A stretch of DNA of 64,000 nt, from contig NZ_JAAAGB010000004.1 of assembly GCF_010586825.1 (NCBI RefSeq), positions 310,001 to 374,000 on the forward strand. The letters are read 5' to 3'. This stretch comes from Draconibacterium mangrovi (GTDB lineage: Bacteria > Bacteroidota > Bacteroidia > Bacteroidales > Prolixibacteraceae). The position numbers and the translations under genes are program-made. Positions 18,475 through 28,257 of the stretch are shown here, in pieces (the stretch's first letter is position 1; every line of letters begins with the position of its first letter). The notes under the pieces were generated by a model. The model had not been told where the DNA came from. It did no database searches and was given only the letters and a program-made list of their open reading frames with translations.

Positions 18475-19950
18475 ATGAAGAACCGAATCATTTTTATCGT
18501 TATCCTGACAGTAATTTTTGGGATTGTTACTTCCTGCTCTGACAAAAGAGAGTCGCAACACCCGAATGTATTGTTTATTGCTGTTGATGATTTAAGACCC
18601 GAAATGAATTGTTACGGGAACAGTCAAATCGTATCGCCCAATATCGATCGCCTTGCCGAAAACGGAGTTCTGTTTCAACATGCATATTGTCAGCAGGCAA
18701 TTTGTATGGCTTCGCGAGCCAGTATTTTTACCGGCTATTATGCAAATGCCAACCAAATATACAGTTGCCTTTCTGTTGATGATTTAATGCCGGAAGTTTT
18801 GACGATCAATGAATTCTTTAAAAAATCCGGTTATGATGTTTTTGGAATCGGGAAATTATACCACCATCAGGAAGATCACCTGAAACAATTTGGTGAAGGC
18901 TGGCTGGAAACTCAAAAACTGGCACAAGGCGAAACTAAGGGCAGGGGGTATCTTACTTCAGAGGCTCAGGCAACTTTAACACCAGAAGGAAGGGGGCCGG
19001 CCTGGGAGAGTGCTGAAGTTGAAGATAACGGGTACCGCGATGGATTTTATGCCGACTGGGTTGTGAACAAACTTAACGAACTTAAAACTTCTCAAAAACC
19101 CTTTTTCCTGGGTGTTGGTTTTCAGAAACCACATTTACCCTTTAACGCTCCAACAAAATATTGGGATTTATATGATCCGGAACAAATAGAAACTGCCAAT
19201 AATCCTTTTTTCCCGGAAAATGGTTCGCTTTACGGTAAACACAATTTTGGCGAATTGCGCAACTATACAAATATTCCCGGAGGTAATTCTGATCTTTCCG
19301 AAGAGATGCAGTTAAAACTTATTCACGGCTACCAGGCCTGTGTGTCGTATACTGATGCCCAGATTGGAAAGGTGTTGGATGCACTGGAAGAAAATGGCTT
19401 GAAAGATAACACTGTAATCGTGCTTTGGGGCGATCATGGCTGGAAACTGGGAGAACACGGAATGTGGTGTAAACACACGGCTTTTGAAGTAGACACCAGG
19501 GGCCCTTTAATTATTTCTGCTCCTAATATCATGAAGAACGTAAAAACAAATGCGTTGGCTGAATATGTTGATGTTTTTCCGACTCTGGCTGATCTGTGTG
19601 GTTTCGAAATTCCTGTTCACCTGCAGGGAGAGAGTCTTTTACCGGTATTAACCGATCCTGACTCATCTGTGAAAGAGCAGGCATTTAGCATTTGGCCATC
19701 GTATCGGGGCGCAAGTAATGATAAATCGAAAAAGGTAATAGGGTATTCTGTTCGTACCCCAAAATACCGATATACCGAATGGATTCGAATTGACTCAGGC
19801 GAGGTTATGGATAAGGATTTGTTCGACCATGCAACAGATCCCGATGAAAACAGAAACGTAGTGAATGATAAAAAATACGAAGATGAAGTTCCTAAACTTT
19901 CTGAGTTGATAAGATATTTCCGCGAAAGAACTGAAAATATTGAGTTATGA
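18475..19950 (+). CDS. type I sulfatase, lipoprotein (iduronate-2-sulfatase-like)
   Basis: Hydrolyses sulfate esters from the glycan. The upstream ATG at 18448 is in frame, but the start at 18475 puts the lipoprotein signal (MKNRIIFIVILTVIFGIVTSC, given here as its span 1-21 with Cys21) at the N-terminus, so I prefer it. Metal ligands Asp38-Asp39 lie in IAVDDLRPE, the formylglycine site is Cys77 in CMASR (C-x-A-S-R form), and WGDHGWKLGEHG carries the second Asp-His pair. The DDLRPEMNCYG opening resembles iduronate-2-sulfatase-like S1 subfamilies. It needs a sulfatase-maturing enzyme, which is not in this window. It overlaps the next gene by 4 bp (ATGA). Confidence 0.92.
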   Translation: MKNRIIFIVILTVIFGIVTSCSDKRESQHPNVLFIAVDDLRPEMNCYGNSQIVSPNIDRLAENGVLFQHAYCQQAICMASRASIFTGYYANANQIYSCLSVDDLMPEVLTINEFFKKSGYDVFGIGKLYHHQEDHLKQFGEGWLETQKLAQGETKGRGYLTSEAQATLTPEGRGPAWESAEVEDNGYRDGFYADWVVNKLNELKTSQKPFFLGVGFQKPHLPFNAPTKYWDLYDPEQIETANNPFFPENGSLYGKHNFGELRNYTNIPGGNSDLSEEMQLKLIHGYQACVSYTDAQIGKVLDALEENGLKDNTVIVLWGDHGWKLGEHGMWCKHTAFEVDTRGPLIISAPNIMKNVKTNALAEYVDVFPTLADLCGFEIPVHLQGESLLPVLTDPDSSVKEQAFSIWPSYRGASNDKSKKVIGYSVRTPKYRYTEWIRIDSGEVMDKDLFDHATDPDENRNVVNDKKYEDEVPKLSELIRYFRERTENIEL

Positions 19951-21179
19951 AAAGGAATTTTTGTTTGCTATTAACAGCAATCATTCTGCTTTTCTCCGGC
20001 TGTAACGAAGAACAACCACAGCAGAAGAAAATCAGGTTTGGAGGCTGGGATTATGATTGGATACAAAAGGTGAAAAGTGATTTGAATACCGGTGGTGAAA
20101 AATTCCTTCCAGCCTACAATCAATTAATAAAGGATGCTGATGAAGCTCTTGAAGAGGGAGTCTTTTCAGTAACGTTTAAAAAGCTTATGCCACCGAGTGG
20201 TAATAAACATGATTACATGAGTATGGGGCCTTACTGGTGGCCCGATCCTGAAAAGGAAGACGGTATGCCGTATATTCGAAAAGACGGTGAGATCAATCCC
20301 GAACGAAATAACACAGACAGTCCCCAGTTGGCTGGTTTAATTAAGAATGTTCGTGCGTTAACCTTGGCCTGGTATTTTTCGGGTGAAATTACTTATGCTG
20401 AAAAGGCAGCGGCGTTGCTTAGGGTTTGGTTTTTGGATGAGGCGACCTTAATGAATCCTCATTTGGAATATGCGCAGGTCATTCCCGGTAGAACACCCGG
20501 ACGGTTTATCGGGGTTATCGATGCAACTTCATTACAGGTTTTGGTTGATGCAATTGCTTTACTTGAAACATCAGGAGCGCTAACAACCGCCGAAAATGAA
20601 GGAATCAGATTATGGTTTGAACGGTATTTTAAGTGGCTGGTTGAAAGTGAACATGGAAAAAATGAAGATGCTTATAAAAACAATCATTCGGTGGCTTATG
20701 ATCTTCAGTCATCGTCAATAGCTTATTTCTTGGGAGACGATGACTTTGTGGCCCGGAAAGTAAGAGAATTGCCACGCAGGAGAATTGATCCGATGATTGA
20801 AGAAGACGGACGGCAACCTGAAGAGTTGATCAGAACCAAGGCTTTTGGGTATTCGGTAGCAAATCTCGGAAACTTTTATCGTGTAGGAGAAAGAGGATTA
20901 GAGGTTGATGTGAATATTTTCAATTATGTGAATGTTAAAGGAGGATCGCTTCAAAAAGCTCTTGATTATTTAATTCAGTATATCGGCAAGGAGGAAGAGT
21001 GGCCCTATCAGCAAATTTCTGGGTGGGAACAAACTGAAAACAACCTGGGCTTAATCGTACGAAAAGCTGCAAGGATTTATGAGAATGAAGCCTATCATAG
21101 ATTGTGGACAGATACTTTTTATGAAAGGTTGAAAACTGATTGGACATTGCTTGTTACTTCTGAATTTCAAAAAAAATAG
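19947..21179 (+). CDS. alginate_lyase-fold lyase, PL38-like (first copy)
   Basis: A 410-residue lipoprotein (LLFSGC, Cys19) of the alginate_lyase (alpha/alpha toroid) superfamily. Features are the MGPYWWPDPEKEDGMPYIRKDG segment, NPHLEYAQVIPGRTPGRFIGVIDA and NNHSVAYDLQSSSIAYFLG, in the order seen in PL38-type proteins. Characterised PL38 members cut alginate or glucuronan, so a beta-1,4-linked uronate target is plausible; the specificity here is inferred. The gene overlaps the sulfatase stop by 4 bp, and the following BNR gene starts 3 bp after its stop, so the three are translationally linked. Confidence 0.85.
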   Translation: MKRNFCLLLTAIILLFSGCNEEQPQQKKIRFGGWDYDWIQKVKSDLNTGGEKFLPAYNQLIKDADEALEEGVFSVTFKKLMPPSGNKHDYMSMGPYWWPDPEKEDGMPYIRKDGEINPERNNTDSPQLAGLIKNVRALTLAWYFSGEITYAEKAAALLRVWFLDEATLMNPHLEYAQVIPGRTPGRFIGVIDATSLQVLVDAIALLETSGALTTAENEGIRLWFERYFKWLVESEHGKNEDAYKNNHSVAYDLQSSSIAYFLGDDDFVARKVRELPRRRIDPMIEEDGRQPEELIRTKAFGYSVANLGNFYRVGERGLEVDVNIFNYVNVKGGSLQKALDYLIQYIGKEEEWPYQQISGWEQTENNLGLIVRKAARIYENEAYHRLWTDTFYERLKTDWTLLVTSEFQKK

Positions 21180-21182
21180 AAT

Positions 21183-22583
21183 ATGCGTTATTATTCATTT
21201 ATATTCTGGTTTACTGTTTTGTTTATTTGGGTGGCTTGTACGCCATCCAAAACAGAAAAAGACATTATTATCGACGAAACTGCGCAAAGCAAGTCGATTG
21301 TTCAAACCATAAAAATCGACAGTGTTTGGGCTGGTCATCCGGTTGGCTTTAGTTTATATACACATGGCAAGCGGCAGTACATTGCCTATTACAATGCTAA
21401 CCGTAATATGGTAGTCGGGCAAAGGGATTTGACTGACGATCGTTTCGAGTTGCACACAATGCCGGCAACCACAAGAGAAGAATCCGGCGGAACCAGCACA
21501 GTTTTAGGATGGGATAGTCACAACTTTGTAACAATTGGTATCGACAAGGATGGCTACATACATCTTTCGGGAAACATGCACGTACACCCACTTACTTATT
21601 TTAGAAGCACTAAACCAAACGATATTACAACACTTGTTCAGGTATATGAAATGGTGGGAACCGAAGAAAACAGATGTACCTATCCGCATTTTATGCTGAC
21701 CAAAGAAAACGAATTGCTGTTTCATTATCGCGATGGTGGCAGTGGAAACGGGAATGAAATTTATAATATTTATTCAACCGAAAACAAAAAATGGAAACGG
21801 CTTTTAGATACTCCATTAACCGATGGTCAGGGTTTAATGAACGCCTATCAATCGCAACCCACTGTGTTGAATGACGGGTGGTATCATGTATACTGGGTTT
21901 GGCGGGATACGCCTGACTGTTCTACCAATCATGATCTTTCGTATATGAAAAGCCCCGATCTGATTCATTGGCACAATGCCTTTGGAGAACCTTTGGAGCT
22001 GCCTGCAAGCATTGAAAAACGATCGGTGATTGTAGATCCGATTCCGGTAAAAGGTGGTATTATTAACCTGGCAGCAAAACTTTGTCTCGACGAAAAAAAT
22101 AATCCTGTTTTTGTATACCATAAGTATGATCAGGACGGTAATCTTCAATTTTACATTGCACTTACAGAAAATGGAGAATGGACCCACAAACAGATAACTG
22201 ACTGGGATTACAGATGGGAATTTTCAGGTAACGGGAGTATAAATACCGAAGTAAGCATAAAAGGTTTCAACAAGCGAAACGACGGATATTACGAAGTGGA
22301 TTACTGGCATAAAAAATACGGAAATGGCACCCTGCTTTTAAACGATAGTTTTGATGCTATAGGCAAGGTTTTAAAAGCTGAATCGATGAACAGCGGTTTC
22401 GAACTTGAAGGAAGTTTTCCGGGGTTGGATATTCGCACAACGGGAGATTTGGGAAGTAGCAGTGAGGAAAATACATCTTACATACTAAAATGGGAAACCA
22501 TTGGTCGTAACCGCGATCGTCCGCGAGAGAAACCGTGGCCCGAAGCAAGTTGGCTGTATTTGTATAAGTTGAAGGAAAATTAA
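21183..22583 (+). CDS. BNR-repeat propeller lipoprotein, possible polysaccharide lyase (first copy)
   Basis: A 466-residue lipoprotein (IWVAC, Cys19) with a predicted beta-propeller of the BNR_4 type. Key segments are WAGHPVGFSLYTHGKRQYIAYYNANRNMVVGQR, GWDSHNFVTIGIDKDGYIHLSGNMHVHPLTYFRS (His113-Asn114, His127, Asn131-Met-His133) and later LNDGWYHVYWVWRDTPD, each cited as a region. Ulvan lyases of PL24/PL25 and the rhamnose-glucuronate lyase family PL42 use this propeller fold, and the SHN/GNMH pairs resemble their active centres, so a lyase role is likely but not proven. A non-catalytic glycan-binding role is the alternative. It starts 3 bp after the PL38-like gene. Confidence 0.75.
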   Translation: MRYYSFIFWFTVLFIWVACTPSKTEKDIIIDETAQSKSIVQTIKIDSVWAGHPVGFSLYTHGKRQYIAYYNANRNMVVGQRDLTDDRFELHTMPATTREESGGTSTVLGWDSHNFVTIGIDKDGYIHLSGNMHVHPLTYFRSTKPNDITTLVQVYEMVGTEENRCTYPHFMLTKENELLFHYRDGGSGNGNEIYNIYSTENKKWKRLLDTPLTDGQGLMNAYQSQPTVLNDGWYHVYWVWRDTPDCSTNHDLSYMKSPDLIHWHNAFGEPLELPASIEKRSVIVDPIPVKGGIINLAAKLCLDEKNNPVFVYHKYDQDGNLQFYIALTENGEWTHKQITDWDYRWEFSGNGSINTEVSIKGFNKRNDGYYEVDYWHKKYGNGTLLLNDSFDAIGKVLKAESMNSGFELEGSFPGLDIRTTGDLGSSSEENTSYILKWETIGRNRDRPREKPWPEASWLYLYKLKEN

Positions 22584-22610
22584 AATGCTAATCAGATAGA
22601 CAATAGATTT

Positions 22611-24659
22611 ATGAACTTCAGGGAAAAAATAGCATTGGTTTTTATTTTGGCTGTAGTAAGCTTAAATTACTCATTTACACAAAAGTGGCAAGAGATTGAA
22701 ACAGTGGATGACGTATGCAAGGCCTATCCGGATCAAATGAAAATAATGCTAAATCGGTTTGATTTGAACTATCCGGGACTGGAAAAAGTGAAAGCAGCAT
22801 ATAATTCAGGTGATTTAGTTGCCGCATGTACTCAACTGTTGGACTATTACAAAAACGGAGAAACGATACAATATCTGAGAAGGGAACAACCCGAAATCTC
22901 GCAAAGAACAGACGATCTTGCCGATACCATTTTAACTGATGTTTTTGTTGTTCAGAATGTGCGGGGCAAAGTACCATGGGGAGATGACGGGCATCGCGAC
23001 TGGTATTACAAAGGGCCAAACAATGATGAAGAGTGGGCCTGGTTATCGAACCGACACAGCCAGATCAGCCACGTTTTTAACGTGTTCTTTGAAACCGGAA
23101 ATCCAAAATGCCTTGAATATATCGACTTGTTCCTGCGCGATTTTATTATAAAAAGCATGCCTTATCCGCAGAAAAAAAGCGGCACCTCGGTGTGGCGTGG
23201 TTTGGAAGTTGCTGCCCGGGTAAAAGTTTGGTCGCTAATTTTTTACGGAACTTTAAATAATAAAGATTTTTCAGATGCTACCCGGCTGTTAATGTTAAGC
23301 AGCTTGGCCGATCATGCGCATTACAATCGTAATTTTCATGCTCAAAACAACTGGTTAACCATGGAGATTTCAGCATTGGCAACAGCTGCAACCAATTTCC
23401 CAGAGTACAAAAAATCGTCAGAATATTTGGAATATGCAGCCAATACCATTATCGAAAGTATGAAAGGACAAGTTTATCCCGATGGGGTACAAACCGAACT
23501 TACTTCGCACTATCACAACGTGGCTTTGCAGAATTTCGATCTGTTCAAAGAAATTTGTGATCGTGCCGATTATCAACTTCCAGGGTTTTTCAACAAAACC
23601 ATCGAAAATATGTATCGTTATGCGGCTTTGATTATCCGCCCTGATGGCAATCGTATTTTAAATAACGACGGAGATTTGGGAAGCAATGTACCGCTGATAT
23701 TAACGGGAGCAGAGAAATATAATAAGCCGGAATGGGAATATATTGCTACAAATGGTAGTTCAGGAAGCAAACCGGATGATGGTCCGTCGTACTTTTTCCC
23801 GTGGGCCGGACAACTGATTTCCCGAAGCGGTTTTGATAAAGATGCGCACTGGTCGTTTTTTGATGTTGGCCCCTGGGGAAGCGGGCATCAGCACAACGAT
23901 ATGCTCCACATTTCTGTTTCTGCCTTTGGCCGCGATCTGCTGGTTGATGCCGGACGTTTTGCATACAGAGGCGAAGTGGCTGATAAATTCAGAGGATACG
24001 CTAAAGGCACTCAGGGACATAATTCTGTTTTAATCGACGGGAAAGGGCAACAACCGGGAGTTAGTGTTGCCGAAACGGCTGTTTCAGATGATCTTTGGGC
24101 AATAACACCTGATTACGACTATGCATGTGGATCATTTGACAGGTATGAAGGTTTAAAAGAGGTGAAACACAAACGGGCGATAATGTATGTAAAAAATGAG
24201 TTTTGGGTAGTGGTTGACAGGATTGAAACCGATAAGCCCCGAGAAATTGAAACATTATGGCACTGGCACCCCGATTGTGAGGTTGAAGCAGATAAAAACG
24301 GTGTGCTAACTACAAAAAATGAAAAAGGAAACCTGCAGCTTATTCCTGTAGATAAAAATGATTGGAAAGTGGAGGAAATTGAAGGGCAGGAAAAACCTGA
24401 AATTCAAGGCTGGTACAGCGAGGAGTACAACAAGTTTTGTCCGAATAAAGCTTTTGTGTATTCAACAGACTACGGTAACGAAGAATGTTTTGTGTGGCTT
24501 TTGTTACCTTCGGAAAAAGAAGCCCCAAAAGTTGCTGCAACGATTATTTCAAGAGATTCAACCAAGGTAAAATTAGAGGTAACGAAAGAAAACAAAAAAT
24601 GGGAATTGGATATTCCTTTCTCAGACAGCAAAAATGTAAGATTGAGTTTACCAAAATAA
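22611..24659 (+). CDS. heparinase II/III-type polysaccharide lyase (second copy)
   Basis: A 682-residue secreted lyase (signal peptide to about 23) with the full heparinase II/III architecture. The N-terminal heparinase-III-like part has LNYPGLEKVKAAYNSGDLVAACTQLLDYY at 52-80 (given as a region). The toroid carries NNWLTMEISAL with Asn246/247 and LTSHYHNVALQNFDLF with Tyr301-His302. The C-terminal heparinase II/III domain has GSGHQHNDMLHISVSAFGRDLLVDAGR with His426, His428 and Asp430. The arrangement looks closest to PL12/PL33-type enzymes that act on glucuronic-acid-containing glycans (family choice uncertain). A clear terminator follows the gene. Confidence 0.88.
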   Translation: MNFREKIALVFILAVVSLNYSFTQKWQEIETVDDVCKAYPDQMKIMLNRFDLNYPGLEKVKAAYNSGDLVAACTQLLDYYKNGETIQYLRREQPEISQRTDDLADTILTDVFVVQNVRGKVPWGDDGHRDWYYKGPNNDEEWAWLSNRHSQISHVFNVFFETGNPKCLEYIDLFLRDFIIKSMPYPQKKSGTSVWRGLEVAARVKVWSLIFYGTLNNKDFSDATRLLMLSSLADHAHYNRNFHAQNNWLTMEISALATAATNFPEYKKSSEYLEYAANTIIESMKGQVYPDGVQTELTSHYHNVALQNFDLFKEICDRADYQLPGFFNKTIENMYRYAALIIRPDGNRILNNDGDLGSNVPLILTGAEKYNKPEWEYIATNGSSGSKPDDGPSYFFPWAGQLISRSGFDKDAHWSFFDVGPWGSGHQHNDMLHISVSAFGRDLLVDAGRFAYRGEVADKFRGYAKGTQGHNSVLIDGKGQQPGVSVAETAVSDDLWAITPDYDYACGSFDRYEGLKEVKHKRAIMYVKNEFWVVVDRIETDKPREIETLWHWHPDCEVEADKNGVLTTKNEKGNLQLIPVDKNDWKVEEIEGQEKPEIQGWYSEEYNKFCPNKAFVYSTDYGNEECFVWLLLPSEKEAPKVAATIISRDSTKVKLEVTKENKKWELDIPFSDSKNVRLSLPK

Positions 24660-24714
24660 CCGGTAGGATTTCATTGTTATCGTCCCCGGTTTCGGCCAGG
24701 GATCTTACCGGTTT
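24658..24714 (+). terminator. terminator hairpin after second heparinase-type gene
   Basis: AACCGGTA (24658-24665) pairs with TACCGGTT (24706-24713), with a short additional CCGG/CCGG-rich fold in the loop, followed by TTTGG. It begins inside the stop codon of the upstream gene and lies within the PUL. Confidence 0.6.
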
Positions 24715-24749
24715 TGGAGCCAGAATACGAACCAATTAAACCAAGAATA

Positions 24750-26864
24750 ATGAATTACAGAAATTTAATTCTGATCCTTATCATGTTAGCAGGACTTTCA
24801 TGCACACAGAACAAATCACCTGAATTATTTGATTTCACTGCCAACTACCCGGAAGAACTTCAGCAACTTCATCAAAATTTCATTACTTACCTGTTGAATG
24901 ATGATTTGAATGTGGAAGAGGTGGAGAAACAATTAAACGATTTGCGGGAAGATGGTACCTGGCCTGATATAGATTATCCGAGTAAAACACGAGGCTATTG
25001 GTCACCCCGTTTTCATCTGGAGAGAATGTTGTTGATTGCCAGAGCATACCAAAATCCTGAAACCAGATTTTACCAGGACGCTGAAGTTTCAGCGAAAATC
25101 CATGCCGCGCTCAATCATTGGCTGAATAACGATTTTCAAAGTCCCAACTGGTGGCATCCGGTGATTGGAGTTCCTATGATATTAACGCCGACCTTGATTT
25201 TAATGGAACCGGAACTTACAGAAGAACAACTTCAAAAAGCAATGCCCATATTAAATCGGTGCGATATTGGCCGAACTGGTCAGAATAAAGTCTGGCAATC
25301 GGGTAATGTTCTTCTCCGGTCGATGTTGAACAGAGATGTTGAATTGATAATAAAAGCGGGCGCATCAATTCAGGAAGAGTTGATCGTAAGTACAGAGGAA
25401 GGCGTGCAGCCCGACTGGTCGTATCACCAGCACGGTCCGCAACTTCAGTTCGGAAATTATGGTCTTTCGTATGTTGGAGATATGATGAAGTGGATCTCAA
25501 TTTTGAGGGGAACACCGTATAAGTTTGATGAAAGTAAAGTTGAAATTCTGCGCAATTACTTATTACAAGGGCAACAATGGGTGGTTTGGAAAAACGAAAT
25601 GGATATCAGTGCCTGTGGGAGACAAATCGGACCGAATCAGCCACAGGTGAAAGCTGAGGCTTTGATAAGTGACTTTAAAAAGATGAATAAGCTTGATCCG
25701 AAGTACGCAGAGGAATATAAAAAGGCAGTTGATTACCGGAATCTAACGGGAAACAAACATTTTTGGCGTTCGGATATTCAGATAAAAAGAACACCGGACT
25801 ACTATTTTTCTGTTAAAATGAGCTCGAACCGGGTGATCGGTGCCGAATCGTGTAACTCTGAAAATATTCAGGGGTATTACCTTGGCGATGGAGCCAGCTA
25901 TTTGTATCAGTCGGGGGAGGAGTACAAAAACATCTTCCCTTTTTGGGATTGGAAAAAAATTCCGGGAGCTACTACGCTTCAGGATAAAAATCCACTTCCG
26001 GTATTAACTGCGCGGGGTTATCGTATTCCCAGCGATTTTGTGGGTGGCGTTTCCGATGGAGAAAACGGTATTGCGGTGCTTGATTACAACCGTTTGGGAT
26101 TGGGTGTAAAAAAATCGTGGTTTATTTTCAACGATCAGATTGTGTGTTTGGGGGCCGGAGTAAATTCTACGGAAGGTTTGCCGGTTACAACCTCGGTGAA
26201 TCAATCGTATTTAAATGGCGACGTGTTGGTAAAAACCAAAGAAAGAGAAAAACTAGCAGGGCAAGTTGAAGATCTGGTAAATCCTTCCTGGATTTTACAC
26301 AACAACATTGGCTATGTTTTTCCGGAAGGAGGAAATTTAAGACTGGAAACAGAAGAGGTGGAAGGGAGATGGACCGAAGTTACCACACTGCTTTCAAAAG
26401 AAGTTATTTCAGCAAATATTTTCAAGCTGTGGTTTAATCACGGTGTAGATCCGACCAGCGGTTCGTATGCCTATATTTTAGTGCCAAATGCTACGAAAAC
26501 AATTTTAGAGGAAATGGAAAAAAATCCGCCTCTTAAAATTACCAATACCAAAACAAAACAAGAGGTAGTTTCAAATGATGGAACGATTACCGGTGTTGTA
26601 TTTTATGAAGCCGGGAAATCGGATTTGTTGAACGGAATTGAAGTGGATCAGCCATGCCTGTTGATGTTAAAAAATGAAAGTGATAAAATAACACTTTCCA
26701 TATCTGATCCAACACAAAAACTGAGTGAAATAAATCTTGTTTTAAATGGCGAATTCAAAGGTGAGACCACCACGCCGCAGGATGGAAAAACCAAAGTAAA
26801 AGTCGTTCTTCCACAAAACGAATTCGCCGGAAAAACAGAAACAATAACTCTTCAAAAAATTTAG
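24750..26864 (+). CDS. PL8 polysaccharide lyase with intact catalytic tetrad
   Basis: A 704-residue lipoprotein (LAGLSC, Cys18). The in-frame ATG at 24714 lies inside the terminator of the previous gene, so the start at 24750 is preferred. All PL8 catalytic residues are present and nearly co-linear with chondroitin AC lyase: Asn179 in RTGQNKVWQSGN, His228 in SYHQHGPQLQFGNYG, Tyr237 in the same loop and Arg291 in ACGRQIG. NWWHPVIGVP (133-142) and WDWKKIPGATTLQ also fit. The family cuts hyaluronan, chondroitin or xanthan at uronic acid residues; the substrate here is unknown. It contrasts with the altered PL8 at 16231. The next gene follows at 26867. Confidence 0.92.
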   Translation: MNYRNLILILIMLAGLSCTQNKSPELFDFTANYPEELQQLHQNFITYLLNDDLNVEEVEKQLNDLREDGTWPDIDYPSKTRGYWSPRFHLERMLLIARAYQNPETRFYQDAEVSAKIHAALNHWLNNDFQSPNWWHPVIGVPMILTPTLILMEPELTEEQLQKAMPILNRCDIGRTGQNKVWQSGNVLLRSMLNRDVELIIKAGASIQEELIVSTEEGVQPDWSYHQHGPQLQFGNYGLSYVGDMMKWISILRGTPYKFDESKVEILRNYLLQGQQWVVWKNEMDISACGRQIGPNQPQVKAEALISDFKKMNKLDPKYAEEYKKAVDYRNLTGNKHFWRSDIQIKRTPDYYFSVKMSSNRVIGAESCNSENIQGYYLGDGASYLYQSGEEYKNIFPFWDWKKIPGATTLQDKNPLPVLTARGYRIPSDFVGGVSDGENGIAVLDYNRLGLGVKKSWFIFNDQIVCLGAGVNSTEGLPVTTSVNQSYLNGDVLVKTKEREKLAGQVEDLVNPSWILHNNIGYVFPEGGNLRLETEEVEGRWTEVTTLLSKEVISANIFKLWFNHGVDPTSGSYAYILVPNATKTILEEMEKNPPLKITNTKTKQEVVSNDGTITGVVFYEAGKSDLLNGIEVDQPCLLMLKNESDKITLSISDPTQKLSEINLVLNGEFKGETTTPQDGKTKVKVVLPQNEFAGKTETITLQKI

Positions 26865-26866
26865 GA

Positions 26867-28255
26867 ATGCTAAAACTGCTTACAATTATTTTATTTACCG
26901 CAATACTATTTACAGGCCATTCACAAAACGTGTCAAACAAAAAAATGGATGGTTATCGGGCCATCTGGTTCGAGCTGGGACAGAAATATGCTGATGGTGA
27001 TAAATATTCGGGAGCACTGGGAACTTACACGGCCAAACATGTTCCGCTGGCTATCTACTCCGAAAAAGCAAACAAAACTTTTTTTGTGTACGGGGGAACT
27101 TCTTCAGAAGATGAACGCTACCTGCTTTGTATGATTGGTGAGTATGATCACAGCACCGGTATGGTTTCAAAACCAACTGTTGTCTACGATAAAAACGGTG
27201 TGAACGATCCGCACGACAATCCTTCGATTATGATTGATGATGAAGATTACATCTGGGTATTCGTAAGCGGCCGCGGCAGACTTCGAATGGGGTTTAAATA
27301 CAGGAGCACAAAGCCTTTGAATATCGATGAGTTTGAAAAGATCACCGAAGAAGAAATGACCTATCCGCAACCCTGGAATACCGATTTGGGGTATTTTCAT
27401 TTTTTCACAAAATATACAGGAGTTCGGAAATTGTATTTTGAATCAAGTCAAGACGGAGTAAATTGGACTGAAGATAAATTGCTGGCCGATATTCCGGTTT
27501 ACAAAGGTGAAAAGTCGGGACATTATCAAACCAGTAATGTGTATAACGGAAAAGTGCTGGGTACGTTTTTTAACCGTCATCCCAACGGAATTGTAGACCG
27601 CAGAACTGATTTGTACTATGTGCAAACAGCAGATCTGGGGAAAACCTGGACTACTGTCGATGGAACAAAACTTGATATTCCGATTACAGAACAAAATTCG
27701 CCTGCTCGGGCCGTTGATTATGCATCGAAGAGTAAAAATGTTTATATGAAAGATATGGCTTTCGATGCGGCAGGAAACCCGGTTTGTTTGTATATAAGAA
27801 GTTACGGACACATGCCCGGTGCAATAAGCCAACCTTACGAATGGTGTGTTACCAAATGGAGCGGAGCACATTGGCAAACATATCGGGTAACGGAGTCGGA
27901 TCACAACTACGATATGGGAAGTCTGTTTATACAAGGGAATACATGGAAGGTTGTAGGACCTACCGAACAAGGGCCACAAAAGTGGGGAGTTGGCGGAGAA
28001 CTGGCTGTTTGGGTTTCGAATGATTCAGGGCAAAACTGGATTAAAGAACGCCAACTTACGGAAAACAGCGTAATTAGCCATTCTTACGTGCGAAAACCAG
28101 TAAATTATAAGGCTCCGTTTTGTTACTTTTGGGCCGATGGACATGCGCATGAGTTCAGCAAGTCTGAAATATTTTTTGGCGATTTTGATGGTAATATTTG
28201 GAAATTGCCATACCAAATGAAAGATGATTACGAAAAACCTGTAAAAGTTTACTAA
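26867..28255 (+). CDS. BNR-repeat propeller protein, possible polysaccharide lyase (second copy)
   Basis: A 462-residue secreted protein (signal peptide to about 20) with a predicted BNR_4-type propeller. It shares little with the first BNR protein. Typical segments are [71 protein letters not shown] with VFVSGRGR, and [15 protein letters not shown]. The His-rich NDPHDNPS and [11 protein letters not shown] segments could form an active site. Function is not established; related propellers include PL families and sialidase-like proteins. The gene starts 3 bp after the PL8 stop and ends 3 bp before the sulfatase-GH78 gene. Confidence 0.72.
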   Translation: MLKLLTIILFTAILFTGHSQNVSNKKMDGYRAIWFELGQKYADGDKYSGALGTYTAKHVPLAIYSEKANKTFFVYGGTSSEDERYLLCMIGEYDHSTGMVSKPTVVYDKNGVNDPHDNPSIMIDDEDYIWVFVSGRGRLRMGFKYRSTKPLNIDEFEKITEEEMTYPQPWNTDLGYFHFFTKYTGVRKLYFESSQDGVNWTEDKLLADIPVYKGEKSGHYQTSNVYNGKVLGTFFNRHPNGIVDRRTDLYYVQTADLGKTWTTVDGTKLDIPITEQNSPARAVDYASKSKNVYMKDMAFDAAGNPVCLYIRSYGHMPGAISQPYEWCVTKWSGAHWQTYRVTESDHNYDMGSLFIQGNTWKVVGPTEQGPQKWGVGGELAVWVSNDSGQNWIKERQLTENSVISHSYVRKPVNYKAPFCYFWADGHAHEFSKSEIFFGDFDGNIWKLPYQMKDDYEKPVKVY

Positions 28256-28257
28256 AC

